NCBI GenBank assembly: GCA_035308365.1
Contig: DATGGU010000051.1
Coordinates: forward strand, 29,140-93,139
Source: PALSA-505 sp035308365
Lineage (GTDB): Bacteria; Actinomycetota; Actinomycetes; Streptosporangiales; Streptosporangiaceae
Direction of reading: 5' to 3'
DNA length: 64,000 nucleotides
The notes below the pieces were generated by a model that was not told the origin of the DNA, ran no database searches, and worked only from the letters and a program-made list of their open reading frames with translations. A program made the translations under genes and the position numbers. Of the stretch, positions 8,751 through 16,689 are shown piece by piece. Each line of letters opens with the position of its first letter. Position 1 is the stretch's first letter.

Positions 8751-8872
8751 TGCTTATTCAGAAGTTCGGGTCCTTCAAGCAACCCACTTCGGCACTGTGA
8801 CGGCCACCTGCACCGGCACTCGGGCAGGCCGCTGGCCTACCCTCGCTGGCCGGTCTTGACGGACTCTCACTG
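8751..8872 (-). repeat. Dispersed structured repeat, copy B
   Basis: This is the inverted partner of the element at 3517-3641. It lies in the 363-bp gap between the divergent gtrA and purK genes, otherwise without a convincing gene. Read on the minus strand it shows the same blocks and stems, including GGTAGGCC/GGCCTGCC (one wobble pair) and an end stem GTCC-x-TCAAG/CTTGA-x-GGAC. Confidence 0.85.
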
Positions 8873-8970
8873 GGCCTATGGTGTGATCTTTACCCTGAGC
8901 ATCGTGCGATTCGACCCGCTCCGGCCGCTATGCGTGGCTGCAGAATGGCACGGTGATGGCCGGTGTGCCG

Positions 8971-8976
8971 TAGGCT
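8971..8976 (+). promoter_or_regulatory. -10 box TAGGCT of purK (leaderless)
   Basis: TAGGCT is followed by six bases and then the GTG start of purK at 8983. No clear -35 hexamer is visible. Confidence 0.5.
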
Positions 8977-8982
8977 ACGCGC

Positions 8983-10164
8983 GTGGCTGAGCAGGGCAAT
9001 CCAGTCGTTGGCATGGTAGGCGCAGGCCAGCTCGCCAGGATGACCTGCCAGGCCGCCATCCCGCTGGGCGTCAGGTTCCGGGTGCTCGCGGACTCACCTG
9101 CCGACAGCGCCGCCCAGGTCTGTGCCGATACGACGGTGGGGGACTACCGCTCACTGACCGACCTCCAGGTCTTCGCGGCGGGCTGCGACGCGGTGACGTT
9201 CGACCACGAGCACGTGCCCGCCGGGCACCTCCAGGCACTGGAGCGTGCGGCGGTCCCGGTGCACCCCGGCGCTGCCGCGCTGCACTACGCGCAGGACAAG
9301 CTGGCCATGCGCCGGCGCCTGGCGGAGCTTGGCATCCCCTGTCCCAGGTTTGCCCCGGCTCCTGGTCTGCCGGAAGTTCTGGATTTCGCCGAACGGTGGC
9401 CTGTCGTCCTCAAGGCGGCCCGCGGTGGCTACGACGGCAAAGGGGTCTGGGTGTGTGAGACACCCGGTCAGGCCGAAGAGGTGCTGGCCTACGGGATCGG
9501 CCTGATGGTGGAGGAATACGTCCCGTTCGACGCCGAGCTCGCGGCGCTGGCCGCACGCTCACCGTTCGGCCAGGGCGCCACGTATCCGGTTGTCCAGACG
9601 GTGCAACGGGACGGCATCTGCCAGGAGGTGCTCGCCCCGGCGCCGGGCCTTGATGCCGGCCTGGCCCGTGCGGCGGAGGAGCTGGCGCTGCGGATCGCGG
9701 GCGAGCTCGGCGTGACCGGCCTGCTCGCCGTGGAGCTGTTCCTGGCCGGCGGCAGGCTGCTGGTCAACGAGCTGGCGATGCGCCCGCACAACTGCGGCCA
9801 CTGGACCATCGAGGGAGCGCGCACCTCGCAGTTTGAGCAGCACCTGCGGGCCGTGCTCGACCTGCCGCTGGGCGTGACCGCGATGGCCGCCCCGCAGGCC
9901 GTGATGGCCAACGTGCTCGGCGGCAGCGACGGCGACATGCTGGGCAGGCTGCACCATGTGCTGGCCACCGACCCCGCGCTCCGGGTGCACCTGTACGGCA
10001 AGACGGTACGGCCCGGCCGCAAGATCGGTCACGTCACCGCACTCGGCACCGACCTGGCCGAGCTGCGCCGCCGGGCCCGGGCCGGGGCCGCCTACCTGCG
10101 CTGGGGCGAGGCCGGTCCCGAGCCGGATCCGGCGGCTGTCCAGGCCGGAAGCGATACCCGGTGA
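8983..10164 (+). CDS. purK: 5-(carboxyamino)imidazole ribonucleotide synthase
   Basis: 393 residues, an ATP-grasp enzyme that adds bicarbonate to AIR in de novo purine synthesis. The N-terminal nucleotide-binding region starts VVGMVGAGQLARM. The ATP-grasp core shows VLKAARGGYDGKGVWV near 138 and VEEYVPFDAELA, and the metal-binding end ELAMRPHNCGHWTIE near 265. The start is GTG at 8983. The stop overlaps the start of purE by four bases, so the two enzymes of consecutive steps are translationally coupled. Confidence 0.95.
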   Translation: MAEQGNPVVGMVGAGQLARMTCQAAIPLGVRFRVLADSPADSAAQVCADTTVGDYRSLTDLQVFAAGCDAVTFDHEHVPAGHLQALERAAVPVHPGAAALHYAQDKLAMRRRLAELGIPCPRFAPAPGLPEVLDFAERWPVVLKAARGGYDGKGVWVCETPGQAEEVLAYGIGLMVEEYVPFDAELAALAARSPFGQGATYPVVQTVQRDGICQEVLAPAPGLDAGLARAAEELALRIAGELGVTGLLAVELFLAGGRLLVNELAMRPHNCGHWTIEGARTSQFEQHLRAVLDLPLGVTAMAAPQAVMANVLGGSDGDMLGRLHHVLATDPALRVHLYGKTVRPGRKIGHVTALGTDLAELRRRARAGAAYLRWGEAGPEPDPAAVQAGSDTR

Positions 10165-10703
10165 GCAGCCAGCCGCTGGCCGGCGTCGTCATGGGCAGTG
10201 ATTCGGACTGGCCGGTCATGCGGGCCGCCGCCGACGTGCTCGATGAGTTCGGGGTCGGCTACGAGGCCGACGTGGTATCGGCGCACCGGATGCCCCGCGA
10301 CATGATCGACTACGGTTCTTCGGCGGCCGGCCGGGGTCTCCAGGTGATCATCGCGGGCGCCGGCGGCGCGGCCCACCTGCCGGGAATGCTGGCCTCGGTG
10401 ACTCCGCTGCCGGTCATCGGCGTCCCGGTGCCGCTGGCCCACCTGGACGGCCTGGACTCACTGCTGTCCATCGTGCAGATGCCGGCCGGGATCCCGGTCG
10501 CCACGGTGGCGGTCGGCGGCGCGCGAAACGCCGGCCTGCTGGCCGTTCGTATTCTCGCTGTCGCCCATAATGATCTTCAGGAAAAGATGGTGCGCTTCCA
10601 GGCGGACCTCAGCCGGCAGGCCAAGGCCAAGGGAGCGGCGCTGCGGGCCAAGCTGGGGACCGAGCCTGGGCCGTTCGGCCCACCTCCTACCATCGAGCCA
10701 TGA
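10161..10703 (+). CDS. purE: N5-carboxyaminoimidazole ribonucleotide mutase
   Basis: 180 residues. It moves the carboxylate of N5-CAIR to carbon 4, the step after PurK. Class I PurE motifs are all visible: VVMGSDSDWPVM at 9-20, the catalytic histidine in SAHRMP near 45, and AGAGGAAHLPGM near 75. The C-terminal ~20 residues are a Lys/Ala-rich tail. The GTG start overlaps the purK stop (GTGA), and its own TGA overlaps the next ATG (ATGA). Confidence 0.95.
   Translation: MSSQPLAGVVMGSDSDWPVMRAAADVLDEFGVGYEADVVSAHRMPRDMIDYGSSAAGRGLQVIIAGAGGAAHLPGMLASVTPLPVIGVPVPLAHLDGLDSLLSIVQMPAGIPVATVAVGGARNAGLLAVRILAVAHNDLQEKMVRFQADLSRQAKAKGAALRAKLGTEPGPFGPPPTIEP
10688..10693 (+). promoter_or_regulatory. -10 box TACCAT inside the purE 3' end, for the acyl-CoA dehydrogenase
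   Basis: TACCAT ends six bases before the ATG at 10700. The downstream gene could therefore have its own leaderless transcript as well as being read through from purE. Confidence 0.45.
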
Positions 10704-11869
10704 GCCCTGACTTTCCCGCGTTCGCGCTGCCGGTAGAGCACGAGGCCCTCCGTGAGTCGGTGCGGGCGCTGGCCGACGACAAGATCGCCCCGCGCGCCGC
10801 CGAGGTGGACCGGACGGCAGAATTCCCCTGGGACGTGTACGACGCCCTGGTCAAGGCGGACTTCCAGGCGGTACACATTCCAGAGGCCTACGGTGGCGCG
10901 GGCGCCGACGCGATCGCCACGGCAATCGTGATCGAGGAAGTGGCCCGGGCCTGCGCCGCGTCGTCGCTGATCCCCGCCGTGAACAAGCTCGGCACGGTGC
11001 CGCTGATGCTGTCCGGCTCGGAGGATCTGAAGCAGCGGTACCTGCCGCCGGTGGCGCGTGGTGAGGCAATGTTCTGCTACGCCCTGTCCGAGCCGGAAGC
11101 GGGCTCGGACGCGGCGTCGATGACGACCCGCGCCGTGCGTGACGGCGACACCTACGTCCTCAACGGGGTCAAGCGCTGGATCACCAACGCCGGGGTGGCC
11201 AAGTTCTACACGGTGCTGGCGGTGACCGACGCCTCGGCGGGTTCATCCGGAGTCTCGGCGTTCGTGGTGGAGAAGGACGATGCGGGCTTCTCGTTCGGCG
11301 CGCCCGAGCACAAGCTCGGCATCAAGGGCTCACCCACCAGGGAGCTGTACTTCGACAACTGCGTGATCCCGGCCGACCGGATCATCGGCGAGGAAGGCAC
11401 CGGGTTCCGGACCGCGCTGCGCACCCTGGACCACACCCGGATCACCATCGCCGCCCAGGCCCTGGGCATCGCCCAAGGTGCTTTGGACTACGCCCTGTCC
11501 TATGTCAAGGAACGGCGGCAGTTCGGCCAGCCGGTCGCCAGCTTCCAGGGCGTTCAGTTCATGCTCGCCAACATGGCGATGAAGCTGGAGGCCGCCCGGC
11601 AGCTCACCTATGCCGCGGCGGCCAAGTCCGAGCGGGCCATGGCTGGCGTTTCCGAGGCCGAACTGACCTTCTTTTCCTCCGCCTGCAAGTGCGCGGCCTC
11701 GGACGCCGCCATGGAGATCACCACCGACGCCGTCCAGCTTCTCGGCGGCTATGGCTACGTCAATGACTACCCGGTCGAACGCATGATGCGCGACGCCAAG
11801 ATCACCCAGATCTACGAAGGCACCAACCAGATCCAGCGCGTCGTGATGGCCCGCGAGCTCCTACGGTAG
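10700..11869 (+). CDS. Acyl-CoA dehydrogenase
   Basis: 389 residues, a flavoprotein for alpha,beta-oxidation of acyl-CoA thioesters. Features include the FAD-binding CYALSEPEAGSDAASM near 122-137, WITNAG near 155, the RRQFGQPVASFQ segment near 272 and the C-terminal YEGTNQIQRVVMAREL, where the glutamate (about 373) is the catalytic base of short and branched-chain enzymes. It sits where mycobacteria have fadE25 next to purE. With the crotonase and HMG-CoA lyase nearby, an isovaleryl- or short-chain acyl-CoA substrate is plausible but unproven. Confidence 0.93.
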   Translation: MSPDFPAFALPVEHEALRESVRALADDKIAPRAAEVDRTAEFPWDVYDALVKADFQAVHIPEAYGGAGADAIATAIVIEEVARACAASSLIPAVNKLGTVPLMLSGSEDLKQRYLPPVARGEAMFCYALSEPEAGSDAASMTTRAVRDGDTYVLNGVKRWITNAGVAKFYTVLAVTDASAGSSGVSAFVVEKDDAGFSFGAPEHKLGIKGSPTRELYFDNCVIPADRIIGEEGTGFRTALRTLDHTRITIAAQALGIAQGALDYALSYVKERRQFGQPVASFQGVQFMLANMAMKLEAARQLTYAAAAKSERAMAGVSEAELTFFSSACKCAASDAAMEITTDAVQLLGGYGYVNDYPVERMMRDAKITQIYEGTNQIQRVVMARELLR

Positions 11870-11872
11870 ATC

Positions 11873-12154
11873 ATGGCCGGCGACGTGGGCCTGCTTGAAC
11901 GGGCGGACCAGTTAATAGCGCTGGAGGGGCACTGGGCTGGCGTCCGGAGCACCGGCCAGGGCCGGTTCGTGATGATCGGGGGCGAGGCGGGAGCCGGGCT
12001 CCGTGATGCCGACATCGCGCAGCGGCTCTACCTTTCCGAAAAGACGGTCGGTCACCACGTGTCCGCCATCTTGCGGAAGCTGGACGTGCGGACCAGGGGA
12101 CAGGCGGTGGCCGAGGCCGTTCAGCGTGGTCTGATCGGCGAACCGCCAGCCTGA
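11873..12154 (+). pseudogene. Internally deleted LuxR/LAL-type regulator
   Basis: 93 codons fuse two distant parts of a large ATP-binding LuxR-family regulator. The first ~40 residues (LLERADQLIALEGHW ... FVMIGGEAGAG) match the region leading into the Walker A motif (normally GEAGVGKT). The rest (DADIAQRLYLSEKTVGHHVS, then ILRKLDVRTRGQAV) is a complete GerE/LuxR helix-turn-helix that normally sits about 800 residues downstream. The join is in frame, so a small DNA-binding protein could still be made. It begins three bases after the preceding stop codon. I call it a deletion derivative; residual function is possible. Confidence 0.75.
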
Positions 12155-12250
12155 GAATGCCGTGATGGCAGCCAGCTGTGCCAATGTGACATTGCCCCAC
12201 GGGGGTACTACCCTGGAGGTCTGATACTCACCGAGCGAGGTCCGGAGCCG

Positions 12251-12493
12251 ATGACAGCAGAACTCATCGAGTTGGACGAGCGGGGCAGGGCGCCACTGCG
12301 TAAGTATGGCCGTCCGAAGGGGCGGTACCTGGTCGAAGTGGACGAGGAAGGCGTCATCCACCTCTATCCGGCTGCGGTGATGACCGAACTGGAACTTGCC
12401 ATGTGGCGGCATCGGCCGCAGGACGCGGCCCGGATCGAAACGAGCCTGGCGAACCCGGATCAGCTGGTCGAGCTGACCGCGGACGAGCTATGA
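12251..12493 (+). CDS. Putative type II antitoxin
   Basis: 80 residues. The first half (IELDERGRAPLRKYG then YLVEVDEEGVIHLYPA) resembles an AbrB-like swapped-hairpin DNA-binding segment. The C-terminal tail is acidic and likely binds the toxin. Its TGA overlaps the ATG of the next gene by four bases (ATGA), the usual arrangement for antitoxin-toxin pairs. An SD-like GCGAGG precedes the ATG. I do not recognise the exact family, so assignment rests on size, charge and partner. Confidence 0.65.
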   Translation: MTAELIELDERGRAPLRKYGRPKGRYLVEVDEEGVIHLYPAAVMTELELAMWRHRPQDAARIETSLANPDQLVELTADEL

Positions 12494-12771
12494 CACGGAG
12501 GTTCGCGTTCGAGCCGGAGGCCAGGGAGAGTTACCTGGCACTCCGTAAGAACCCGGAGAATCCGCTTTACCTCGCAATCAAGGAAGTGCTCAGCGAGCTG
12601 CTGGAAAACTCCGGGAACCGGCGGCTGCGCCAGGTACGGTACCGTCCGGACACCTGGGGTGTGCCGGTACGGTGCGGTGACGCCCGCTGGCTCATCTTGT
12701 GGCGGCCTTCCGGCAAGGATCCGGATCTCATCGAGGTGCACTACGTGGGCCCGGCGCCGGGCGAATCGTAG
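12490..12771 (+). CDS. Putative RelE/ParE-superfamily toxin
   Basis: 93 residues. The order of elements is that of RelE/ParE proteins: an N-terminal strand FAFEPEARESYLAL, an alpha-helical pair (NPLYLAIKEVLSELLEN), then a beta-sheet with LRQVRYRPDTWGVPVRCGDARWLILWRP and a final VHYVGP strand. Such toxins cleave ribosome-bound mRNA or poison gyrase; which applies is unknown. The start at 12490 is preferred to upstream in-frame codons because of the ATGA overlap with the antitoxin. Confidence 0.7.
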   Translation: MTRRFAFEPEARESYLALRKNPENPLYLAIKEVLSELLENSGNRRLRQVRYRPDTWGVPVRCGDARWLILWRPSGKDPDLIEVHYVGPAPGES

Positions 12772-12866
12772 ACACCGAGCCCGCTTTTCTCCAGCAGCGC
12801 CTGGCACCCGGGCGCGGCTACGATCGGACAGATGGGCGGATCGCCTTCGCGTCAGGTGGGTGACCA

Positions 12867-13949
12867 GTGACCGCGCCGCATCATGGCCAGGCACCGCCGA
12901 CCATCTACGATGTCGCGCGGCTGGCCGGCGTGTCCATCGCCACCGTGTCCCGTGCGATCAACAACCTCGACGGGCTGCGCCCGGCCACCCGGGCCCGGGT
13001 GATGGCGGCGGTCGAGGAACTCGGTTACATCCCGGACGCGACGGCGCGCAGCCTCAGCTCCGGCGCGCACGCCACCATCGGCTTCCTGTTCATCAGCCGG
13101 GCCCACGAGGCGTACCTGGCCGGCCGGTCAGCCGACGAGGATCACGAGGCCCTGCTGTTCGACCACGACGTTACCCGGGGCGCGATGTGGCGGGCCCAGC
13201 TCGAGGGGTACACGATGCTGATCGGCTACGTCGACAGCCGGTCGGCCGCCGGCACGGCGCGGGACATGCTGGGCCGCACCGACGGCATCGTGGTCGTGGA
13301 CCGGGCGGTGGACGCCAAAACCCTCGCCTGGCTGTCACACCGCAAGCCGGTCGTCACGCTGGCCTGGGAGCACCCGGTCGCGGACGAGACCGTGCTGCGG
13401 ATCGACAACCGGGACGCCATGACCGAGCTCGTCCAGCACCTGACCAGGGTGCACAGCTACCGGGAGCTTGGCGTCATCACCGGGCCACCGTCGAGCGCGG
13501 ATGCCGTCGAGCGGCTGGCCTGCGTGCATGAGGTTGCCAGGCAGGAGGGCGCCTCGGTGACGGAGATGGGCTGCGGCGAGTACTCGGAGGCGTTCACCTC
13601 GCGGCTGGCCGGGCGCTGGCTGGCCAGTGGGGCCGAGCTGCCCCGCGCCGTGATGTGCCTGAACGATCAGATGGCCACCGGCCTGCTGAGCACGCTGGAG
13701 CGGCATGAGATCGCGGTCCCTGAGCAATGCGCCGTCACCGGCTTCGACGATATCGTCATCTCCCGCTACCTGCGCCCGGCGCTGACCACGGTCCGCCAGC
13801 CCGCCGAGGAACTGGGCTCGCTGGCGGTCATGACGATTCTCGACGCCCTGCACGGGCGGCAGGACGGCACCCGCGACATCGTCCTGCGCACCGAGGTGAT
13901 GATCCGGCAGAGTTGCGGCTGCCCGCCCGATCATGCCCCGCCGTCCTGA
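12867..13949 (+). CDS. LacI-family transcriptional regulator
   Basis: 360 residues. The N-terminal helix-turn-helix reads TIYDVARLAGVSIATVSRAI with hinge LGYIPDATARSLSSG. The periplasmic-binding-protein-like effector domain follows and includes the typical CLNDQMATGLLSTL and VTGFDDIVISRYLRPALTTV segments. The C-terminus ends with a Cys pair (SCGC). It is encoded just upstream of, and in the same direction as, a P1 peptidase and an aminotransferase, which are its likely targets. The effector is unknown. Confidence 0.93.
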   Translation: MTAPHHGQAPPTIYDVARLAGVSIATVSRAINNLDGLRPATRARVMAAVEELGYIPDATARSLSSGAHATIGFLFISRAHEAYLAGRSADEDHEALLFDHDVTRGAMWRAQLEGYTMLIGYVDSRSAAGTARDMLGRTDGIVVVDRAVDAKTLAWLSHRKPVVTLAWEHPVADETVLRIDNRDAMTELVQHLTRVHSYRELGVITGPPSSADAVERLACVHEVARQEGASVTEMGCGEYSEAFTSRLAGRWLASGAELPRAVMCLNDQMATGLLSTLERHEIAVPEQCAVTGFDDIVISRYLRPALTTVRQPAEELGSLAVMTILDALHGRQDGTRDIVLRTEVMIRQSCGCPPDHAPPS

Positions 13950-14006
13950 CGGCGGCGGGCAAAGCCGAGATGCCTGCAAGGCCGTCGACGAGTAGGAGAC
14001 CTGAGC

Positions 14007-15134
14007 ATGCCGGACCCGCACCTGGCCACCCCGTCCGGCAAGCCGCGCGCCCGGGCGCTTGGCATCCCGTTCGACGGGACTCCCGGCGAGTGGAACGCCA
14101 TCACCGACGTGCCCGGCATCACGGTCGGTTACAAGACCCTGATCGAGGGCGAGTCGGTGCGGACCGGCGTGACCGCCATCCACCCGCGCGGCGGCGACCG
14201 CACCACCGATCCGGTCGCGGCGGGCTTCTTCTCGCTGAATGGCAACGGCGAGATGACCGGCGTCTCCTGGATCGAGGAATCCGGCGCGTTCGCCGGGCCG
14301 ATCGCCATCACGAACACCCACGCGGTCGGCGTCGCGCACGCCGCGATCATCGCCTGGATGGTCCGGGAGCATCCGGAGACCGCCGACGCGTGGCTGCTGC
14401 CGGTGGCGGCGGAGACCTACGACGGCTACCTCAACGACGCCAACGGGCACCACGTCACCGAGGAAACCGGCATGGCAGCGCTTGTCAGCGCCCGCAGCGG
14501 CCCGGTAGAGGAAGGCTCGGTGGGCGGCGGTACCGGGATGAACTGCTACCAGTTCAAGGGTGGGTCGGGCACCGCCTCCCGGCTGGTCACCCACGCCGGG
14601 GACGGCTACACGGTCGGCGTCTTCGTGCAGGCGAACTTCGGCCGCCGTGCCGAGCTCACGCTGGCCGGGGTACCGCTGGGCAGGATGCTCGCCGCCGGCA
14701 ACCCGATGGCCGAGGCCTTCGCCGCCCCGGCCGGAGCGGGCTCGGTGATCGCGATTGCCGCCACCGACGCCCCGCTGCTGCCGCCGCAGTGCAAGGCGCT
14801 GGCCCGCCGGGTCAGCCTGGGCCTGGCCAGGACCGGCACCACGGGCTCGCACTTCTCCGGTGACCTGTTCCTGGCCTTCTCCACCGCCAACCCGGGCGCG
14901 ATCCGGCTTGGCCGGGTGAACCTTGATGCCGGGGGTGGCTACGACCAGTTGCGGTTCATACCATGGGGCTGTCTCGACCCGTTCTGCGAGGCCGTTGTGC
15001 AGGCCACCGAGGAAGCTGTGGCCAACGCGCTGGCCGCCAACGAGGACATGACCGGCTACCAGGGACACCGCAGCCCGGCGCTGCCCCGTGACCGGGTCGC
15101 GGCCATATTCCGCGCAAGGGAGAGCCATGCCTGA
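14007..15134 (+). CDS. P1-family N-terminal nucleophile peptidase (DmpA/BapA type)
   Basis: 375 residues. These enzymes self-cleave to expose a nucleophilic serine and act as aminopeptidases, several on beta-peptides. Family segments visible are WNAITDVPGITVGYKT (residues ~31-46), ITNTHAVGVAHAAI near 100 and EGSVGGGTGMNCYQFKGGSG near 170. The G-S bond in KGGSGTAS is the probable processing site, in agreement with the Gly-Ser site of DmpA. AGGAG lies seven bases before the ATG. It overlaps the next start by eight bases, so both are one operon. Confidence 0.9.
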   Translation: MPDPHLATPSGKPRARALGIPFDGTPGEWNAITDVPGITVGYKTLIEGESVRTGVTAIHPRGGDRTTDPVAAGFFSLNGNGEMTGVSWIEESGAFAGPIAITNTHAVGVAHAAIIAWMVREHPETADAWLLPVAAETYDGYLNDANGHHVTEETGMAALVSARSGPVEEGSVGGGTGMNCYQFKGGSGTASRLVTHAGDGYTVGVFVQANFGRRAELTLAGVPLGRMLAAGNPMAEAFAAPAGAGSVIAIAATDAPLLPPQCKALARRVSLGLARTGTTGSHFSGDLFLAFSTANPGAIRLGRVNLDAGGGYDQLRFIPWGCLDPFCEAVVQATEEAVANALAANEDMTGYQGHRSPALPRDRVAAIFRARESHA

Positions 15135-16476
15135 TCACACCCCCGACCCGGCCCGGGGCGGCGAGGTCTTCGCCATGGACCGGGCGCATGTGTTCCACTC
15201 CTGGTCGGCCCAGCAGGCGCTCAGCCCGCTGCCCATCGCGGCCGCCGAAGGTTCCTGGGTCTGGGACTATGACGGCCATCGCTACCTGGACTTCTCCAGC
15301 CAGCTCATCAACGTGAACATCGGGCACCAGCACCCCAAGGTGACCGCCGCGATCGCCGCTCAGGCGGCGAAGCTGACCACACTGGCCCCGCAGCACGCCT
15401 GCGAGGTCAGGGGGGAGGCGGCCCGCCGGATCGCCGCGCTGGCACCCGAGGGGATGAACAAGGTCTTCTTCACCAATGGCGGCGCCGACGCCAACGAGAA
15501 CGCGATCCGGATGGCGCGGGTGCACACCGGCCGCCCCAAGGTGCTCAGCGCCTACCGCTCCTACCACGGCAACACCGGGGCCGCGATCACCTCGACCGGC
15601 GACCCACGGCGCTGGCCCAACGAGTACGCCACCGGCCACGTGCACTTCTTCGGCCCCTACCTGTACCGGTCGCCGTTCTGGGCGCAGACCGCCGAGCAGG
15701 AGTGCGAGCGCGCGCTTGCGCACCTCCAGCAGGTCATCGAGTTCGAGGGCCCGGCCACTATCGCCGCGTTGCTGATGGAGACCATCCCGGGCACCGCCGG
15801 GGTGCTGGTCCCGCCGCCCGGCTACCTGGCCGGGGTCCGCGAGCTGTGCGACCGCTACGGCATCGTCTACATCGCCGACGAGGTCATGTGCGGCTTCGGC
15901 CGGGCCGGGAGCTGGTTCGCGTTTCAGCAGCACGACGTGGTGCCGGATCTGATCACCTTCGCCAAGGGCGTCAACTCCGGCTACGTCCCAGCCGGCGGCG
16001 TGATCATCTCCGACGAGATCGCGGCCACGTTCGCCGGGCGGGTGTTCCCCGGCGGCCTGACCTACTCCGGTCACCCGCTGGCCTGCGCCGCCATCGTGGC
16101 CACCCTCGACGCGATGGCCGAGGAGGGCATCCCGGCCCACGCCGCCATGATCGGCACCGACGTGCTCGGCCCCGGCCTGCGCGAGCTGGCCAGCACGCAC
16201 CCGGTCGTCGGCGAGGCACGCGGGCTGGCCGTGTTCTGGGTGCTCGAACTCGTCGCGAACCGCCAGACCCGCGAGCCGCTCGCGCCCTACGGCAGCTCGT
16301 CCGAGGCCATGAACGCGCTGGCCGCCGAATGCCGGCGGCGTGGCCTGCTGGTGCTCACCACCTTCAACCGGCTGGCCGTGGTCCCGCCGTGCACCGTCTC
16401 CCCGTCCGAAGCCAAGGAGGGCCTGGCCCTGCTCGACGAGGCCCTCTCCGTCGCTGATCGCTACTACCAGGGCTGA
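15127..16476 (+). CDS. Class III aminotransferase (PLP-dependent)
   Basis: 449 residues from the ATG at 15127, which has GGGAG upstream and overlaps the peptidase stop. PLP-site features are FFTNGGADANENAIRMAR (114-131), YHGNT near 147, IADEVMCGFGR with D251, and the Schiff-base lysine K280 in ITFAKGVNSGY. It resembles omega-amino acid:pyruvate transaminases. With a beta-peptide-type aminopeptidase in the same operon, catabolism of beta- or omega-amino acids released by that peptidase is a reasonable inference. Confidence 0.9.
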   Translation: MPDHTPDPARGGEVFAMDRAHVFHSWSAQQALSPLPIAAAEGSWVWDYDGHRYLDFSSQLINVNIGHQHPKVTAAIAAQAAKLTTLAPQHACEVRGEAARRIAALAPEGMNKVFFTNGGADANENAIRMARVHTGRPKVLSAYRSYHGNTGAAITSTGDPRRWPNEYATGHVHFFGPYLYRSPFWAQTAEQECERALAHLQQVIEFEGPATIAALLMETIPGTAGVLVPPPGYLAGVRELCDRYGIVYIADEVMCGFGRAGSWFAFQQHDVVPDLITFAKGVNSGYVPAGGVIISDEIAATFAGRVFPGGLTYSGHPLACAAIVATLDAMAEEGIPAHAAMIGTDVLGPGLRELASTHPVVGEARGLAVFWVLELVANRQTREPLAPYGSSSEAMNALAAECRRRGLLVLTTFNRLAVVPPCTVSPSEAKEGLALLDEALSVADRYYQG

Positions 16477-16586
16477 GGGCATCCGGCCGGCTCACGCGGA
16501 CAAGAGGGATCTCTTACGGTTCACCGCACCACTCGCTCGGCCGCACCCTCGTCGAGGCCTGCCTTCATGACCCAGGTCGCAATTCC

Positions 16587-16611
16587 GCCGCCACGCGCTG
16601 CGCGCGGCGGC
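16587..16611 (+). terminator. Possible terminator after the aminotransferase operon
   Basis: GCCGCC (16587-16592) pairs with GGCGGC (16606-16611) around a GC-rich loop and is followed by CCTTTC. The rest of the 213-bp gap (16477-16689) shows no gene. Confidence 0.45.
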
Positions 16612-16689
16612 CTTTCAGGTGGCCAGGCCGGCGTTTCCGGGTAGCTTTCCGGCTAACCGATCGCCTCCCGCCGCTGAGGAGCCTGGCCG

